The translations under genes and the position numbers were made by a program. Below are positions 17,251-26,666 of a DNA stretch of 39,331 bases, piece after piece (within the stretch, counting starts at the first letter, position 1; each line of letters begins with the position of its first letter). The notes under the pieces were generated by a model, which was not told the origin of the DNA, made no database searches, and worked only from the letters and a program-made list of their open reading frames with translations. Origin of the DNA: Okeania sp. SIO2C9 (GTDB taxonomy: Bacteria > Cyanobacteriota > Cyanobacteriia > Cyanobacteriales > Microcoleaceae); the NCBI RefSeq assembly GCF_010672455.1, contig NZ_JAAHGO010000082.1, forward strand, positions 1 through 39,331. The letters run 5' to 3'.

Positions 17251-19746
17251 ATGATCGATCGCCAAGATATCAACCAGACTTCAATTACTCAGGGACTTAC
17301 AGAAAATGAAGTTATTGCTCGTCGTACTGCGGGTCTAGGAAATCAGGTCAAATTACATACAAGTCGTTCCTATAGCCAGATATTAAAGGAAAACTTATTT
17401 ACTTTTATCAATGCTGTTTTCTTAACTATTAGTATCGTTTTAATCTTTCTTTCTCGTTATGGTGATGCTTTCCTTGTGATCGTGGTTATTTTAGGTGGCG
17501 TTATAGTTAGTGTTTGCCAAGAAATATGGGCTAAACAAAAATTAGATCAAATTGCTTTATTAACAAGACCATTAGCTACCGTTATTCGAGAAAGTAAACA
17601 ACAAAACATTGATCCCAGTGAAATCGTAGTCGGGGATATATTAGTTGCCCAGGCTGGAGATCAAATAGTGGTCGATGGCCAAATAGTAGGAGAAGGCCGA
17701 ATTGAAGTGGACGAATCACTATTAACTGGAGAATCGGATCTAATTCTAAAACAAATGGGACAACCAGTTTATTCTGGTAGTTTTTGTGCTAGTGGTACTG
17801 CTTGTTATGAAGCTCAAAAAGTAGGAACTGAAAGTTTGGCCTATCAATTAACAGTTAGTGCCAGAGCATTCCGCCAAATTTACACTCCCCTTCAACAAGA
17901 AATTAACTTGGTGATTAGAGTATTTTTACTCTTGTCATGTTTTCTGTGGATACTTGTTGCCATTAACTGGTTTATCAGGATTTATACATTTGCTGACAGT
18001 GTACAATATGCTGCGGTAATTGCTGGCCTAGTACCAAGTGGGCTTTATTTGGCTATAACTCTTGCTTATGCCCTGGGTGCAGTCAAAATGGTGGGGCAGG
18101 AAGTTCTGATTCAGCAAGCTAATGCTGTGGAATCATTGAGCAATGTAGATGTTTTATGCTTGGACAAAACTGGCACATTAACAGCTAACCGAATTCGTTT
18201 ACAGACTGTCTATCCTATAGGAATTAATGAAGTTAAGTTACGACATTTATTGGGTGATTATGCGGCTAGTACTACTGCTAAAAACCAGACAATAGAAGCA
18301 GTAGAAGATGTTTGCTCTGGACATCGACTGGAGCTAATTGCAGAAATTCCTTTTACTTCAGCTCGTAAATGGAGCGGTATGAGTTTTGAAGGTCAAAAAA
18401 GTTCAGATTCTGGAACATACATTTTTGGCGCTCCAGAAGTATTAGCGACAGTTACACCTCTAAGTACAGAAGTTACTCAGCAAATTCAAGAATTAGCTCA
18501 ACAGGGTCTTCGAGTCCTTTTATTTACTCACAGCCCAAATATTGATAGCTTGAATAATGATTTGGAAAAGCCAGAACTACCTACTGAATTAACTCCTCTG
18601 GGAATTATTAGCTTTAAAGATGAACTAAGGCCAGAAGCTCGTGAGACGATACATGGTTTTTCTGAAGCTGGAATAGAGGTAAAGGTAATTTCAGGAGATA
18701 ATCCTCAGACTGTGGCTGCTTTGGCCTTACAAGCTGGACTTGGCTCAGACATTCAAGTTATCTCTGGGGCGGAGTTGGCCGAACTAGATGAAGCTCAGTT
18801 TATTCAAGCTGCAGAAGCTAATACAATTTTTGGCCGTGTTACTCCAGAGCAGAAAGCTAAACTAATTCGCAGCTTTAAGGAGCAAGGTCATTATGTAGCC
18901 ATGATTGGAGATGGGGTTAATGATGTTCTGTCATTGAAAGAGGCAAATTTGGCGATCGCTATGGAGGGTGGTAGTAAGGCCACTCGTAGTGTGGCGGATA
19001 TTGTTTTGCTGAAAAATTCTTTTGGGTCTTTGCCTCATACTTTTCTGGAAGGACAACGCATTCGTAATGGTATACAGGATGTACTGAAACTGTTTATGAT
19101 TAGGGTGTTTTGTGTCACCTTATTGATTTTTGCTACAGGATTTGTTGGTGGGACTTTCCCACTATTGAATAAGCATAGTGCGGTTGTTACTCTAATATCA
19201 GTGGGTTTTCCTAGTTTTTGTATTCCTCTGTGGGCAAAGTCGGGAATGTTGCCTCGTCGTAGTTTGGTGCGATCGCTACTCCACTTTACTTTACCTGCTA
19301 CTTTGAGTCTTACTCTTGTCGCTTTGGGTGTTTATTTGGGTTATTTAGTTGTGACAGTGTTGGGTTCTCTTGAGGAAAATAGTCTGATGGATAATAGTGT
19401 AGTTATTAGTAATCAGCTTCTTTCTGTTCCTCGCAGTGCTTTAGTAACTATTATGATTTTGTGTGGTCTACTCTTAGTGCCTTTTCTGAAGCCCCCAATT
19501 AGGGTTTGGGTTGGTGGAGAACCTTTGAGTAGAGACTGGCGTTATTCCCTAGTTGCCTTGGCCTTGCTAGGAATCTATGTTGTAATTTTGGCTGTTCCGC
19601 CTCTACGTCAATTTTTTGAATTATCTTTACTAAGTGCCCATGATTATGTTGTGATTAGTTGGGTGGCTATAGTGTGGTGTTTATTATTACGTTATGTCTG
19701 GCGAGCCAAACTCCTAGACAAATTTTTAGGTGTGGACCTTGGTTAA
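17251..19746 (+). CDS. P-type cation-transporting ATPase, CtpE-like (possible Ca2+ pump)
   Basis: This 831-residue inner-membrane ATP-driven cation pump shows the family's domains in order. They are the actuator loop LLTGES (about 158-162), M4, phosphorylation site CLDKTGTLT (Asp305), nucleotide-binding domain, VISGDNPQTV, hinge GDGVNDVLSLKEA, and six C-terminal spans. The GDGVNDVLxLK form (V-L instead of A-P) recalls mycobacterial CtpE, reported to handle Ca2+, so Ca2+ is a reasonable guess. Odd: M4 reads GLVPSGLYLAI where most such pumps have PEGL, so a common cation-coordinating Glu is replaced by Ser. I choose ATG 17251 (MIDRQDINQ); the frame is open to a TTG at 17224. A perfect inverted repeat lies upstream. 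A CaxA-type antiporter follows 1.7 kb downstream. Confidence 0.88.
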   Translation: MIDRQDINQTSITQGLTENEVIARRTAGLGNQVKLHTSRSYSQILKENLFTFINAVFLTISIVLIFLSRYGDAFLVIVVILGGVIVSVCQEIWAKQKLDQIALLTRPLATVIRESKQQNIDPSEIVVGDILVAQAGDQIVVDGQIVGEGRIEVDESLLTGESDLILKQMGQPVYSGSFCASGTACYEAQKVGTESLAYQLTVSARAFRQIYTPLQQEINLVIRVFLLLSCFLWILVAINWFIRIYTFADSVQYAAVIAGLVPSGLYLAITLAYALGAVKMVGQEVLIQQANAVESLSNVDVLCLDKTGTLTANRIRLQTVYPIGINEVKLRHLLGDYAASTTAKNQTIEAVEDVCSGHRLELIAEIPFTSARKWSGMSFEGQKSSDSGTYIFGAPEVLATVTPLSTEVTQQIQELAQQGLRVLLFTHSPNIDSLNNDLEKPELPTELTPLGIISFKDELRPEARETIHGFSEAGIEVKVISGDNPQTVAALALQAGLGSDIQVISGAELAELDEAQFIQAAEANTIFGRVTPEQKAKLIRSFKEQGHYVAMIGDGVNDVLSLKEANLAIAMEGGSKATRSVADIVLLKNSFGSLPHTFLEGQRIRNGIQDVLKLFMIRVFCVTLLIFATGFVGGTFPLLNKHSAVVTLISVGFPSFCIPLWAKSGMLPRRSLVRSLLHFTLPATLSLTLVALGVYLGYLVVTVLGSLEENSLMDNSVVISNQLLSVPRSALVTIMILCGLLLVPFLKPPIRVWVGGEPLSRDWRYSLVALALLGIYVVILAVPPLRQFFELSLLSAHDYVVISWVAIVWCLLLRYVWRAKLLDKFLGVDLG

Positions 19747-19946
19747 TGTTTGTTTATTATATAGACTTCTCCTGAAAAGAGGGAGTAGGGAGAAATAATT
19801 GATGATTTATGGGCGATAATTGATTTGATTTTTGATTATAGTAGTTTAACTTAAAAATGAGACGTTTTTTTGTCTGAAACTCCCTCATAGCAAGAAAGCT
19901 TTGTCTCAATCTAAGGTTAAATGACTATATCACCAGATGTTTAATT

Positions 19947-20197
19947 CCACATTCCGCACCACAAAATGTAGTATAGAATCAGGAGTCAGGAGACAGGAGA
20001 CAGGAGACAGAATTTTAGAAGAAAATTATAGCTGCCGTGATTGAGTCATCATCAGAGCAAGTATTTATGCGTAAATTTTTTACTAGGAATTTGATGAACG
20101 AAAAAAGTATTGAGATGATTTGCATAGTATAAATACCTGCCAAGTTACAGATTCATATACTACTTTTAATGATACGCTCTTGAAGTGCGGAATGTGG
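19947..20197. mobile_element. MITE-like element, family J (TIR CCACATTCCGCAC), with heptamer array
   Basis: Perfect 13-bp inverted ends CCACATTCCGCAC / GTGCGGAATGTGG bound 251 bp. The interior begins with a GGAGACA heptamer run (19981-20010). No target duplication could be assigned with confidence. Confidence 0.7.
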
Positions 20198-20260
20198 GTT
20201 AATAGTAATAGTATTTTCTGTTGATTGCTACAGTAATATCAAATTCGGTTGAATACTTAG

Positions 20261-20384
20261 GGTCTGTCATCAATTAGAACTATAAGCTTTGTGAGTCAAG
20301 GTTTTTAGCGTCTGGAGTCTTTCCCGGCCAAAAGTTCAAAACTCTTGCTACATAGCACTTTCAGATTTAATTGATGACACGCCC
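20261..20384. mobile_element. MITE, family I (TIR GGGTGTCATCAATTA-like)
   Basis: Ends GGTCTGTCATCAATTA and TAATTGATGACACGCCC bound 124 bp and are flanked by TAG on both sides (20258-20260 and 20385-20387). A 3-bp TNA duplication suits mobilisation by an IS5/IS1031-type transposase. Confidence 0.75.
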
Positions 20385-20385
20385 T

Positions 20386-20602
<217 letters not shown>

Positions 20603-21454
20603 ACTTATTATAAAGTTGGGGGTGGGGAGTAGAGCAGTAGGGGAAATTGAATATTGAAGTAATTACAGAATGAACCTATCTCACTATTTTTAACAGGCTT
20701 ATTTGTCTAAGTAAAATGTGTTGGAAAATCTTAATTTTTCGTTAAATAAATCAGTTTTCGTTCACTAATATACATAGCTAATTTTCTGACACATATAAGA
20801 CGGAAGATCAACTTGGTTATCTAATTTTTTAGGTATTTCTATCAGTATACTTTATTGGTTTAATCGTTATTGGTATAATAGCAATTTGAAAAAAGAATGT
20901 GTTCGAATAATAAGTGCGACTAAAAGACAAGTTCAGGAAATGTCCCTTTGACAAAAAAGAGAATTTCCTACCTCAAAATCGGTATTAAAGCTATTCATTC
21001 TGACTCCTGACTCCTAAGAAATGGCAACTCGTGGTGTATACCAAAAAATGTATTTTCAAGTCCGCCAAAAACTATGAGCTAAACTGGGAAGAGATCGAGA
21101 TTATATTGCTCTGTCAGGTTTGAATTGATAAATTATTGAGGTAGAATTTTACGCAAGGATTATGGGAATACAAAAAAGCAATTCTCAGAAAAATGGATTT
21201 TTATTTGGTTGAATCCTATACTACTTAAGAGTTTAAACTCATTTCAACTACTAATTTGCTATAATCAGTCTAGGATATCCAAAAAAATAGCCTATTTTTT
21301 CTATCTCTTACTTGGGTTTTTCGTATTTATCCTGATTTCTAACTCCTGAGTTCTTAACCCTAAATTATACCCACCCGCAAAATACTTTTTCAGCCAACCC
21401 TATTGATTGATTTTTGCCTAATTTCTGATTCACTAAACTGGGAATTTACACTTT
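20603..21454. other. 0.85-kb intergenic region upstream of the Ca2+/H+ antiporter
   Basis: No gene, RNA or clear repeat unit was identified. A family E-like end (ATTGGTATAATAGCAATTTG) lies near 20869, and short GACTCCT and CCTGA runs near 21000 and 21340. The antiporter promoter presumably lies in the A/T-rich last 150 bp. Confidence 0.6.
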
Positions 21455-22573
21455 ATGTTAAATACACAAACAATCATTTCAATTTTATTAGTATTTATTC
21501 CAATTTCAATTGCAGGTAATTTCCTAGAATGGGGTTCATCAGCTATCTTTATTACATCTGCTATAGCAATTATTCCTTTAGCAGGTTGGATGGGTACAGC
21601 GACAGAAGAAATTGCTGTTGTTCTTGGTCCTAACTTAGGTGGATTATTGAATGCTACATTCGGAAATGCTACAGAATTAATTATTGGTATTATTGCTCTA
21701 AATGCTGGGTTAGTAAGCGTAGTTAAGGCGAGTATTACAGGTTCTATAATTGGTAACTTATTGTTAGTAATGGGTTTATCAATGTTTTTAGGTGGGCTAC
21801 GTTTCAAAGAACAAAAATTTCAGTCTGTAGTAGCTCGTTTAAATGCTTCAGCAATGAATTTAGCTGTAATTGCAATTTTAGTTCCAACAGCCGTAAATGC
21901 TACTTCTGATGGTATTAGTCAAAATACTATGCAAAATTTGTCGGGTGCAGTAGCAGTAGTTTTAATTGCTGTTTATATACTCACCTTATTATTTTCCATG
22001 AAGACTCACTCTTATTTATATGAAGTTGGTGTGGCAGGTAATGAATCAGAAGATTCAGATTCTAATAGTGAATCAGAAGAACATTCTGAGCATAAACCTA
22101 ATTTAGTACTGTGGATTTCTGTATTATTAGTAGCAACTTTAGCCGTAGCATTTGAATCAGAATTATTGGTTGATTCTCTCGAAGAAGCTACAGCAACTTT
22201 GGGATTAACTACTTTATTTACTGGGGTAATTGTAGTTCCAATTATTGGTAATGCTGCCGAACACGCTACGGCAGTTACTGTTGCTATGAAAAATAAAATG
22301 GATTTGTCTGTTTCAGTGGCAGTAGGTTCTAGTTTACAGATTGCTTTATTTGTAGCACCAGTGTTAATTTTGGCGGGTTTGTTACTAGGTCAACCAATGG
22401 ATTTGAATTTTAATCCTTTTGAATTAGTAGCAGTAGTAGTAGCAGTATTAATTGCTAATTCTGTAAGTTCTGATGGTCGTTCTGATTGGTTAGAAGGAGC
22501 TTTATTATTAGCAGCTTACGCAGTTTTGGGATTAGCTTTCTATTACCATCCTGTCATTGAAGGATTAACTTAA
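21455..22573 (+). CDS. Ca2+/H+ antiporter (CaxA/Cax family)
   Basis: This 372-residue integral membrane exchanger uses the proton gradient to extrude or sequester Ca2+. The two family repeats are visible: c-1 around residues 66-80 (NATFGNATELII, acidic Glu74) and c-2 around 263-275 (IIGNAAEHATAV, Glu269). They are separated by a hydrophilic acidic loop (residues 196-215, NESEDSDSNSESEEHSEHK) that resembles the acidic motif of CAX proteins. About eleven hydrophobic segments are seen. ATG 21455 starts directly before the first span. Its acidic loop is unusually Ser/Glu-rich. Together with the upstream CtpE-like pump it may form part of Ca2+ homeostasis, though the two are not co-transcribed across 1.7 kb. 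Confidence 0.93.
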   Translation: MLNTQTIISILLVFIPISIAGNFLEWGSSAIFITSAIAIIPLAGWMGTATEEIAVVLGPNLGGLLNATFGNATELIIGIIALNAGLVSVVKASITGSIIGNLLLVMGLSMFLGGLRFKEQKFQSVVARLNASAMNLAVIAILVPTAVNATSDGISQNTMQNLSGAVAVVLIAVYILTLLFSMKTHSYLYEVGVAGNESEDSDSNSESEEHSEHKPNLVLWISVLLVATLAVAFESELLVDSLEEATATLGLTTLFTGVIVVPIIGNAAEHATAVTVAMKNKMDLSVSVAVGSSLQIALFVAPVLILAGLLLGQPMDLNFNPFELVAVVVAVLIANSVSSDGRSDWLEGALLLAAYAVLGLAFYYHPVIEGLT

Positions 22574-22689
22574 CGAAGTCAGAAGTCAGAATTCAGAAGT
22601 CAGAAGTTGTTTTTTGTAACGGGGATTTGAGCATGATTCCAAAAACATTTCGCCTTAAAAGGTGGGATTGCGCGACCCAATTATTTTGA

Positions 22690-22840
22690 TAAAAAAACTT
22701 TCTCTTCTTTACTTCTTTCTTCTTTACTTCTTACTTCTTACTTCTTACTTCTTACTTCTTACTTCTTTCTTCTTTACTTCTTCCTTCTTTCTTCTTTACT
22801 TCTTCCTTCTTACTTCTTACTTCTTCCTTCTTCTATAAGT
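22690..22840. repeat. Pyrimidine heptamer array (TTCTTAC / TTCTTTC)
   Basis: About twenty 7-bp units such as ACTTCTT, ACTTCTTT and CCTTCTT occupy the whole space just upstream of hisF, ending about 20 bp before its ATG. A short AGAAGTC run (22583-22606) follows caxA. Confidence 0.95.
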
Positions 22841-22851
22841 AATTTATTTCT

Positions 22852-23622
22852 ATGCTGGCCAAAAGAATTTTACCTTGTCTTGATGTTAATGCGGGCCGAG
22901 TAGTTAAAGGTGTCAACTTTGTTGATCTTCAAGATGCTGGAGACCCTGTAGAACTGGCCCAAGTATATAATGATGCTGGTGCTGATGAATTGGTCTTTCT
23001 TGATATTACTGCTACTCACGAAGACCGAGGTACCATAATAGATGTGGTCTATAGGACTGCAGAGCAGGTTTTTATACCTCTAACAGTTGGTGGTGGTATC
23101 CAATCCTTAGAAAATATTAAAGATTTATTAAGAGCAGGTGCAGATAAAGTCAGTATAAATTCAGCAGCAGTGCGTAATCCTGACTTGATCGATCGGGCAA
23201 GTGACCGCTTCGGGAATCAATGTATCGTAGTAGCTATTGATGCCCGTCGTCGTCTAGACCCAGATAAATTAGGATGGGACGTTTATGTGCGGGGTGGACG
23301 AGAAAATACTGGTAAAGATGCAATATCTTGGGCATTGGAAGTGGAGAAAAGAGGTGCAGGAGAGCTTCTTGTTACAAGTATGGATGCTGATGGAACCCAA
23401 GCTGGTTATGATTTAGCGCTCACTAGAGCTATAGCAGAGAATGTTCAAATTCCAGTGGTTGCTTCTGGCGGTGCTGGTAACTGTCAGCACATTTTTGAGG
23501 CTTTAACTGAGGGTAGAGCAGAAGCGGCTTTACTTGCTTCGTTACTTCATTATGGTCAACTAAGCGTGTCGGAAATTAAGGATTATTTGGCTAACCATCA
23601 AGTTCCTGTGAGACATGGTTAA
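22852..23622 (+). CDS. hisF: Imidazole glycerol phosphate synthase cyclase subunit HisF
   Basis: HisF, with the HisH glutaminase, converts PRFAR and ammonia to imidazole glycerol phosphate and AICAR in histidine synthesis. The 256-residue (beta/alpha)8 barrel begins [20 protein letters not shown], with catalytic Asp11 and Asp130 ([11 protein letters not shown]) in place. The phosphate-binding TVGGGI (about 78-83) and ASGGAGN are intact. It is full length for the family. It is not linked to other his genes here, as is common in cyanobacteria. No Shine-Dalgarno is evident; the leader is a pyrimidine heptamer array. Confidence 0.98.
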   Translation: MLAKRILPCLDVNAGRVVKGVNFVDLQDAGDPVELAQVYNDAGADELVFLDITATHEDRGTIIDVVYRTAEQVFIPLTVGGGIQSLENIKDLLRAGADKVSINSAAVRNPDLIDRASDRFGNQCIVVAIDARRRLDPDKLGWDVYVRGGRENTGKDAISWALEVEKRGAGELLVTSMDADGTQAGYDLALTRAIAENVQIPVVASGGAGNCQHIFEALTEGRAEAALLASLLHYGQLSVSEIKDYLANHQVPVRHG

Positions 23623-23641
23623 GGTGATTTTTAGATTTTTT

Positions 23642-23808
23642 GGCGTTGGTGAAAAGAGGTATGATATCCTCTCCGGATAAGAGCATGAACAAAAAAGTTT
23701 CTGCTTCTACTACTCTTTCTTCTTTTTTCTTTCCTCCTGACTCCTGAGTTCTGACTCCTGACTCCTAAATAATTAAGATTAATATCATACACGCGCTTCA
23801 CCAACGCC
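23642..23808. mobile_element. MITE, family A (TIR GGCGTTGGTGA), copy 3
   Basis: The 167-bp element has ends GGCGTTGGTGA and TTCACCAACGCC. It is flanked by perfect 8-bp duplications GATTTTTT (23634-23641 and 23809-23816). A GACTCCT array (about 23740-23767) lies inside. It is inserted 12 bp after the hisF stop. Confidence 0.92.
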
Positions 23809-23886
23809 GATTTTTTTAGTAAAAAAATTAGGGTGTTTTTTTAAGAAATGTTGTTAGAATAGAGGAACTGTTACAAAATGTAACTT

Positions 23887-24099
23887 ATGTTATTCACTAT
23901 TCTAATTCTTGATGTGGCCTTAGTGGCTTGGTCTCTGCATCTCATGCAGGAATCATTCAATCATCGAGAATTTTCCCTAATGCTAGCTGGTATTTTAGTT
24001 GCTACATCTGCTGCTGCAATGATGGTAGTTTATTTTCTGATGGGTACTTGCATGACTCACCTAACTCAAATGTCTCAACACTCCTATGCATATTTTTAA
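23887..24099 (+). CDS. Small membrane protein (70 aa)
   Basis: I do not recognise a named family. Two hydrophobic spans are seen, about residues 1-20 (MLFTILILDVALVAWSLHLM) and 30-52, with a polar Gln/His-rich tail ending HSYAYF. It is preceded by a plausible A/T-rich promoter region between the MITE and the start. Coding character and single clear start support a real gene; the function is unknown. Confidence 0.55.
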   Translation: MLFTILILDVALVAWSLHLMQESFNHREFSLMLAGILVATSAAAMMVVYFLMGTCMTHLTQMSQHSYAYF

Positions 24100-24296
24100 G
24101 CTTCTCTTGAAGATATAATGTCCCTGAATACCCTATACCTTAAATATAATCCCATAGGGATGTTGTTGAATTTTTTTAATTAATTTCTTGTCTGTTGACA
24201 ACACTATAAAAAATCGGCGTTGTACAGTGACAAATGATTTTAGATTTTTGATTGAATTGGATTTTGGATGAGTCAATTGCTAGAATTATTAATATT

Positions 24297-24496
24297 AGGT
24301 TTTTTTTAGTCAAAGTATAAACTAATTTTTGGCAATATCATTCCATAATGCGCAACCCCAAAAAATCAGGTCTAAATATATTAAGACTTTAGCTATAGGT
24401 TTTTTTTAGTTAAAGTATAAACTAATTTTTGGCAATATCATTCCATAATGCGCAACCCCAAAAAATCAGGTCTAAATATATTAAGACTTTAGCTAG
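24297..24496. repeat. Direct tandem duplication of a 100-bp unit
   Basis: Bases 24297-24396 and 24397-24496 are almost identical (AGTCAAAG versus AGTTAAAG plus differences at the very end, GCTATAGG versus GCTAGGGG). Each begins AGGTTTTTTTTAGT and contains GCGCAACCCCAAAAAATCAG. No ORF or hairpin explains the unit. The near-identity implies a recent duplication or selection. Confidence 0.97.
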
Positions 24497-25143
24497 GGGT
24501 TATTGCCTTTTTGGTATCTATTAGTAATCGATCAATGAAGCTATGAGGAGGTGGGAATACAGGGAGGTAGGGAGTATTTTTTTACCTTTTTCCCCTATTC
24601 CTTTTTTACCGAATTATTAATTATTAATTATTAATTATTAAATAATTCAGGTTTAAAGCCTCCCCTTTTAAGGGGAAAAAGCGGTTGAGGGATGGCGAGG
24701 TCCCCTCGCCATATCCAATCAACCAAGACAGCGGTCGTTTGCGGAGCAGTCCGTTAGGATGGGATGGCGAGGTCTCCTCGCCATATCCAATCGACCAAGA
24801 GAAAAGAAACAATATCTCCTTATATTCAATTCCGTAGCGGTTTTAACCAGAGGTAATTATCAATTATCAATTATCCATTATCCATTAATGAAATCTCCTG
24901 ATTCCTGACTCCTGGTAAAAAAAACTTAATTGTGGACAAAGAGACCAAATGGGTTCTATAAGTATTCTTAGTTAGAGCAGAGCGATCATGCAACGAAAAT
25001 CAAGAAAGTGTGTGCCAGATCATTAACAAATAATTAATTGTTTGTTTAAGCCTAAAGCTATCAGTTAGTATCTTTAAAATTACTAGAGAAAGGCAAAAGA
25101 ATTAGAGTGATTGGGAAAAACCAGCTTTTTACTTGTAACTCCC
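24497..25143. repeat. Intergenic palindromic-repeat cluster
   Basis: There is no gene. The region contains an ATTAATT heptamer run (about 24610-24640), the palindrome TCCCCTTTTAAGGGGA (24661-24676) and two copies of ATGGCGAGG-NNN-CCTCGCCAT (24692-24712 and 24764-24784) followed by ATATCCAATC. An AATTATC heptamer run lies at about 24845-24885 and a lone GGGTTCTATA end at 24952. A related but degenerate palindrome lies inside tnpB (5003-5027). Confidence 0.8.
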
Positions 25144-25797
25144 TTAGTTGAGCAAATGTTCGTTTTGTAATTTTTTCATCTCTTCCCTAACTTCAATTGC
25201 TATTTCTAGAGCTTCGTTAAGTAATTTTCCATGTTCGCTAGCTTTGTCATTAATTTGCAAAGCTGTCAAAGTATTAAAATTAAAGGTAAATAAGTCTGTA
25301 TTTTTATTAACAAATTTCTGATTTTCCCGAATAATTCGCTCGGTTTTCAAAGCTCTAGTTAAATCTTCTCTAATTAGTTTTAGAGCTTCCATAATTTTGG
25401 TGCGATTACTTAATTTAACTTGAGGGTTCCCAGCAGCTTCAATTTTGTCATTAATAGCGATCGCTTGAACTATCGAATTATATTTATCTACATCCTCAAA
25501 CAATCTAATCAGACGTTGATTTTTACGAGTCATAAATATTTTATAGATATCTTCTAAAAATAATCCTATTGTCATACTTAAATAAATAACTATTAATAAT
25601 AAATGGTGTTTATTTAAGATTTCTACTGCTATTATCCAGTAACTAACTAATAAAAGCAAAGCTATTAGTAAACTTTTCAAACCTTCTAATAAATATTTAG
25701 TTTTGGTGGGCGGTCGCAATATTTTACCTAAACTTACTCCACTTAGATGTTTAAGTTCACCCTTTGTAATTTCTAATCCTTCTAAATCTAACCGCAT
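25144..25797 (-). CDS. Unrecognised membrane protein with coiled-coil tail (217 aa)
   Basis: I do not recognise this family. Residues 1-35 are polar, followed by two adjacent membrane spans at about 40-60 (LLIALLLLVSYWIIAVEIL) and 65-85. A cytosolic C-terminal half follows that is strongly helical and charged (LIRLFEDVDKYNSIVQAIAI, then AALKLIREDLTRALKTERII-like heptads and a Lys/Glu-rich end). Such a shape suits an anchored scaffold or sensor. ATG 25797 starts MRLDLEGLE. Codon use is similar to that of neighbouring genes, so it is probably real; no function is proposed. Confidence 0.65.
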   Translation of the reverse strand: MRLDLEGLEITKGELKHLSGVSLGKILRPPTKTKYLLEGLKSLLIALLLLVSYWIIAVEILNKHHLLLIVIYLSMTIGLFLEDIYKIFMTRKNQRLIRLFEDVDKYNSIVQAIAINDKIEAAGNPQVKLSNRTKIMEALKLIREDLTRALKTERIIRENQKFVNKNTDLFTFNFNTLTALQINDKASEHGKLLNEALEIAIEVREEMKKLQNEHLLN

Positions 25798-25878
25798 AAT
25801 TCTTTGAAATTTTTAGTTCTAACTATGGAGTGAAGTTGGGGAAAACATAGATGTTTTATTAATTGATAATTGATAATT

Positions 25879-26123
<245 letters not shown>

Positions 26124-26514
26124 AATCACCTCTGGTTAAAACCGAGATGATTGAATATAAAGAAATATCCTAGCACTTTTTTTTCCCCTTAAAAGGGGAG
26201 GCTTTAAACCTGAATTATTAATTATTAATTATTAATTATTCGGTAACAGAAGAAAGAAGGAAGAAGAAAGAAGGCAAAATTTTACGCTGTCCGAGTTTTA
26301 AGCTTTTAATCTGTCCTGGTTTTTTCCTTCCACTGCTATATTTTCCGGTTATTCTCAACTCTCTAGCCAATCCTCTTCTTTATAAGAATAGGTAATTATT
26401 AATTATTAATTGTTAATTATTGATTGTTGAACATACCCATAAATTTGATTGTGAGAGATTTTTTTGTTAATGAGCAATGAAATAATATAGCGTTTTTTAA
26501 TTTACTAAGATACA
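26124..26514. other. Repeat-rich intergenic stretch
   Basis: No gene is seen. The stretch holds a CCCCTTAAAAGGGG palindrome (about 26185-26198), ATTAATT heptamers (26216-26240, 26397-26425) and a GAAGAAGG run. A segment GAGTTTTAAGCTTTTAATCTGTCC near 26290 is also seen, slightly diverged, near 29562. Confidence 0.65.
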
Positions 26515-26650
<136 letters not shown>

Positions 26651-26666
<16 letters not shown>

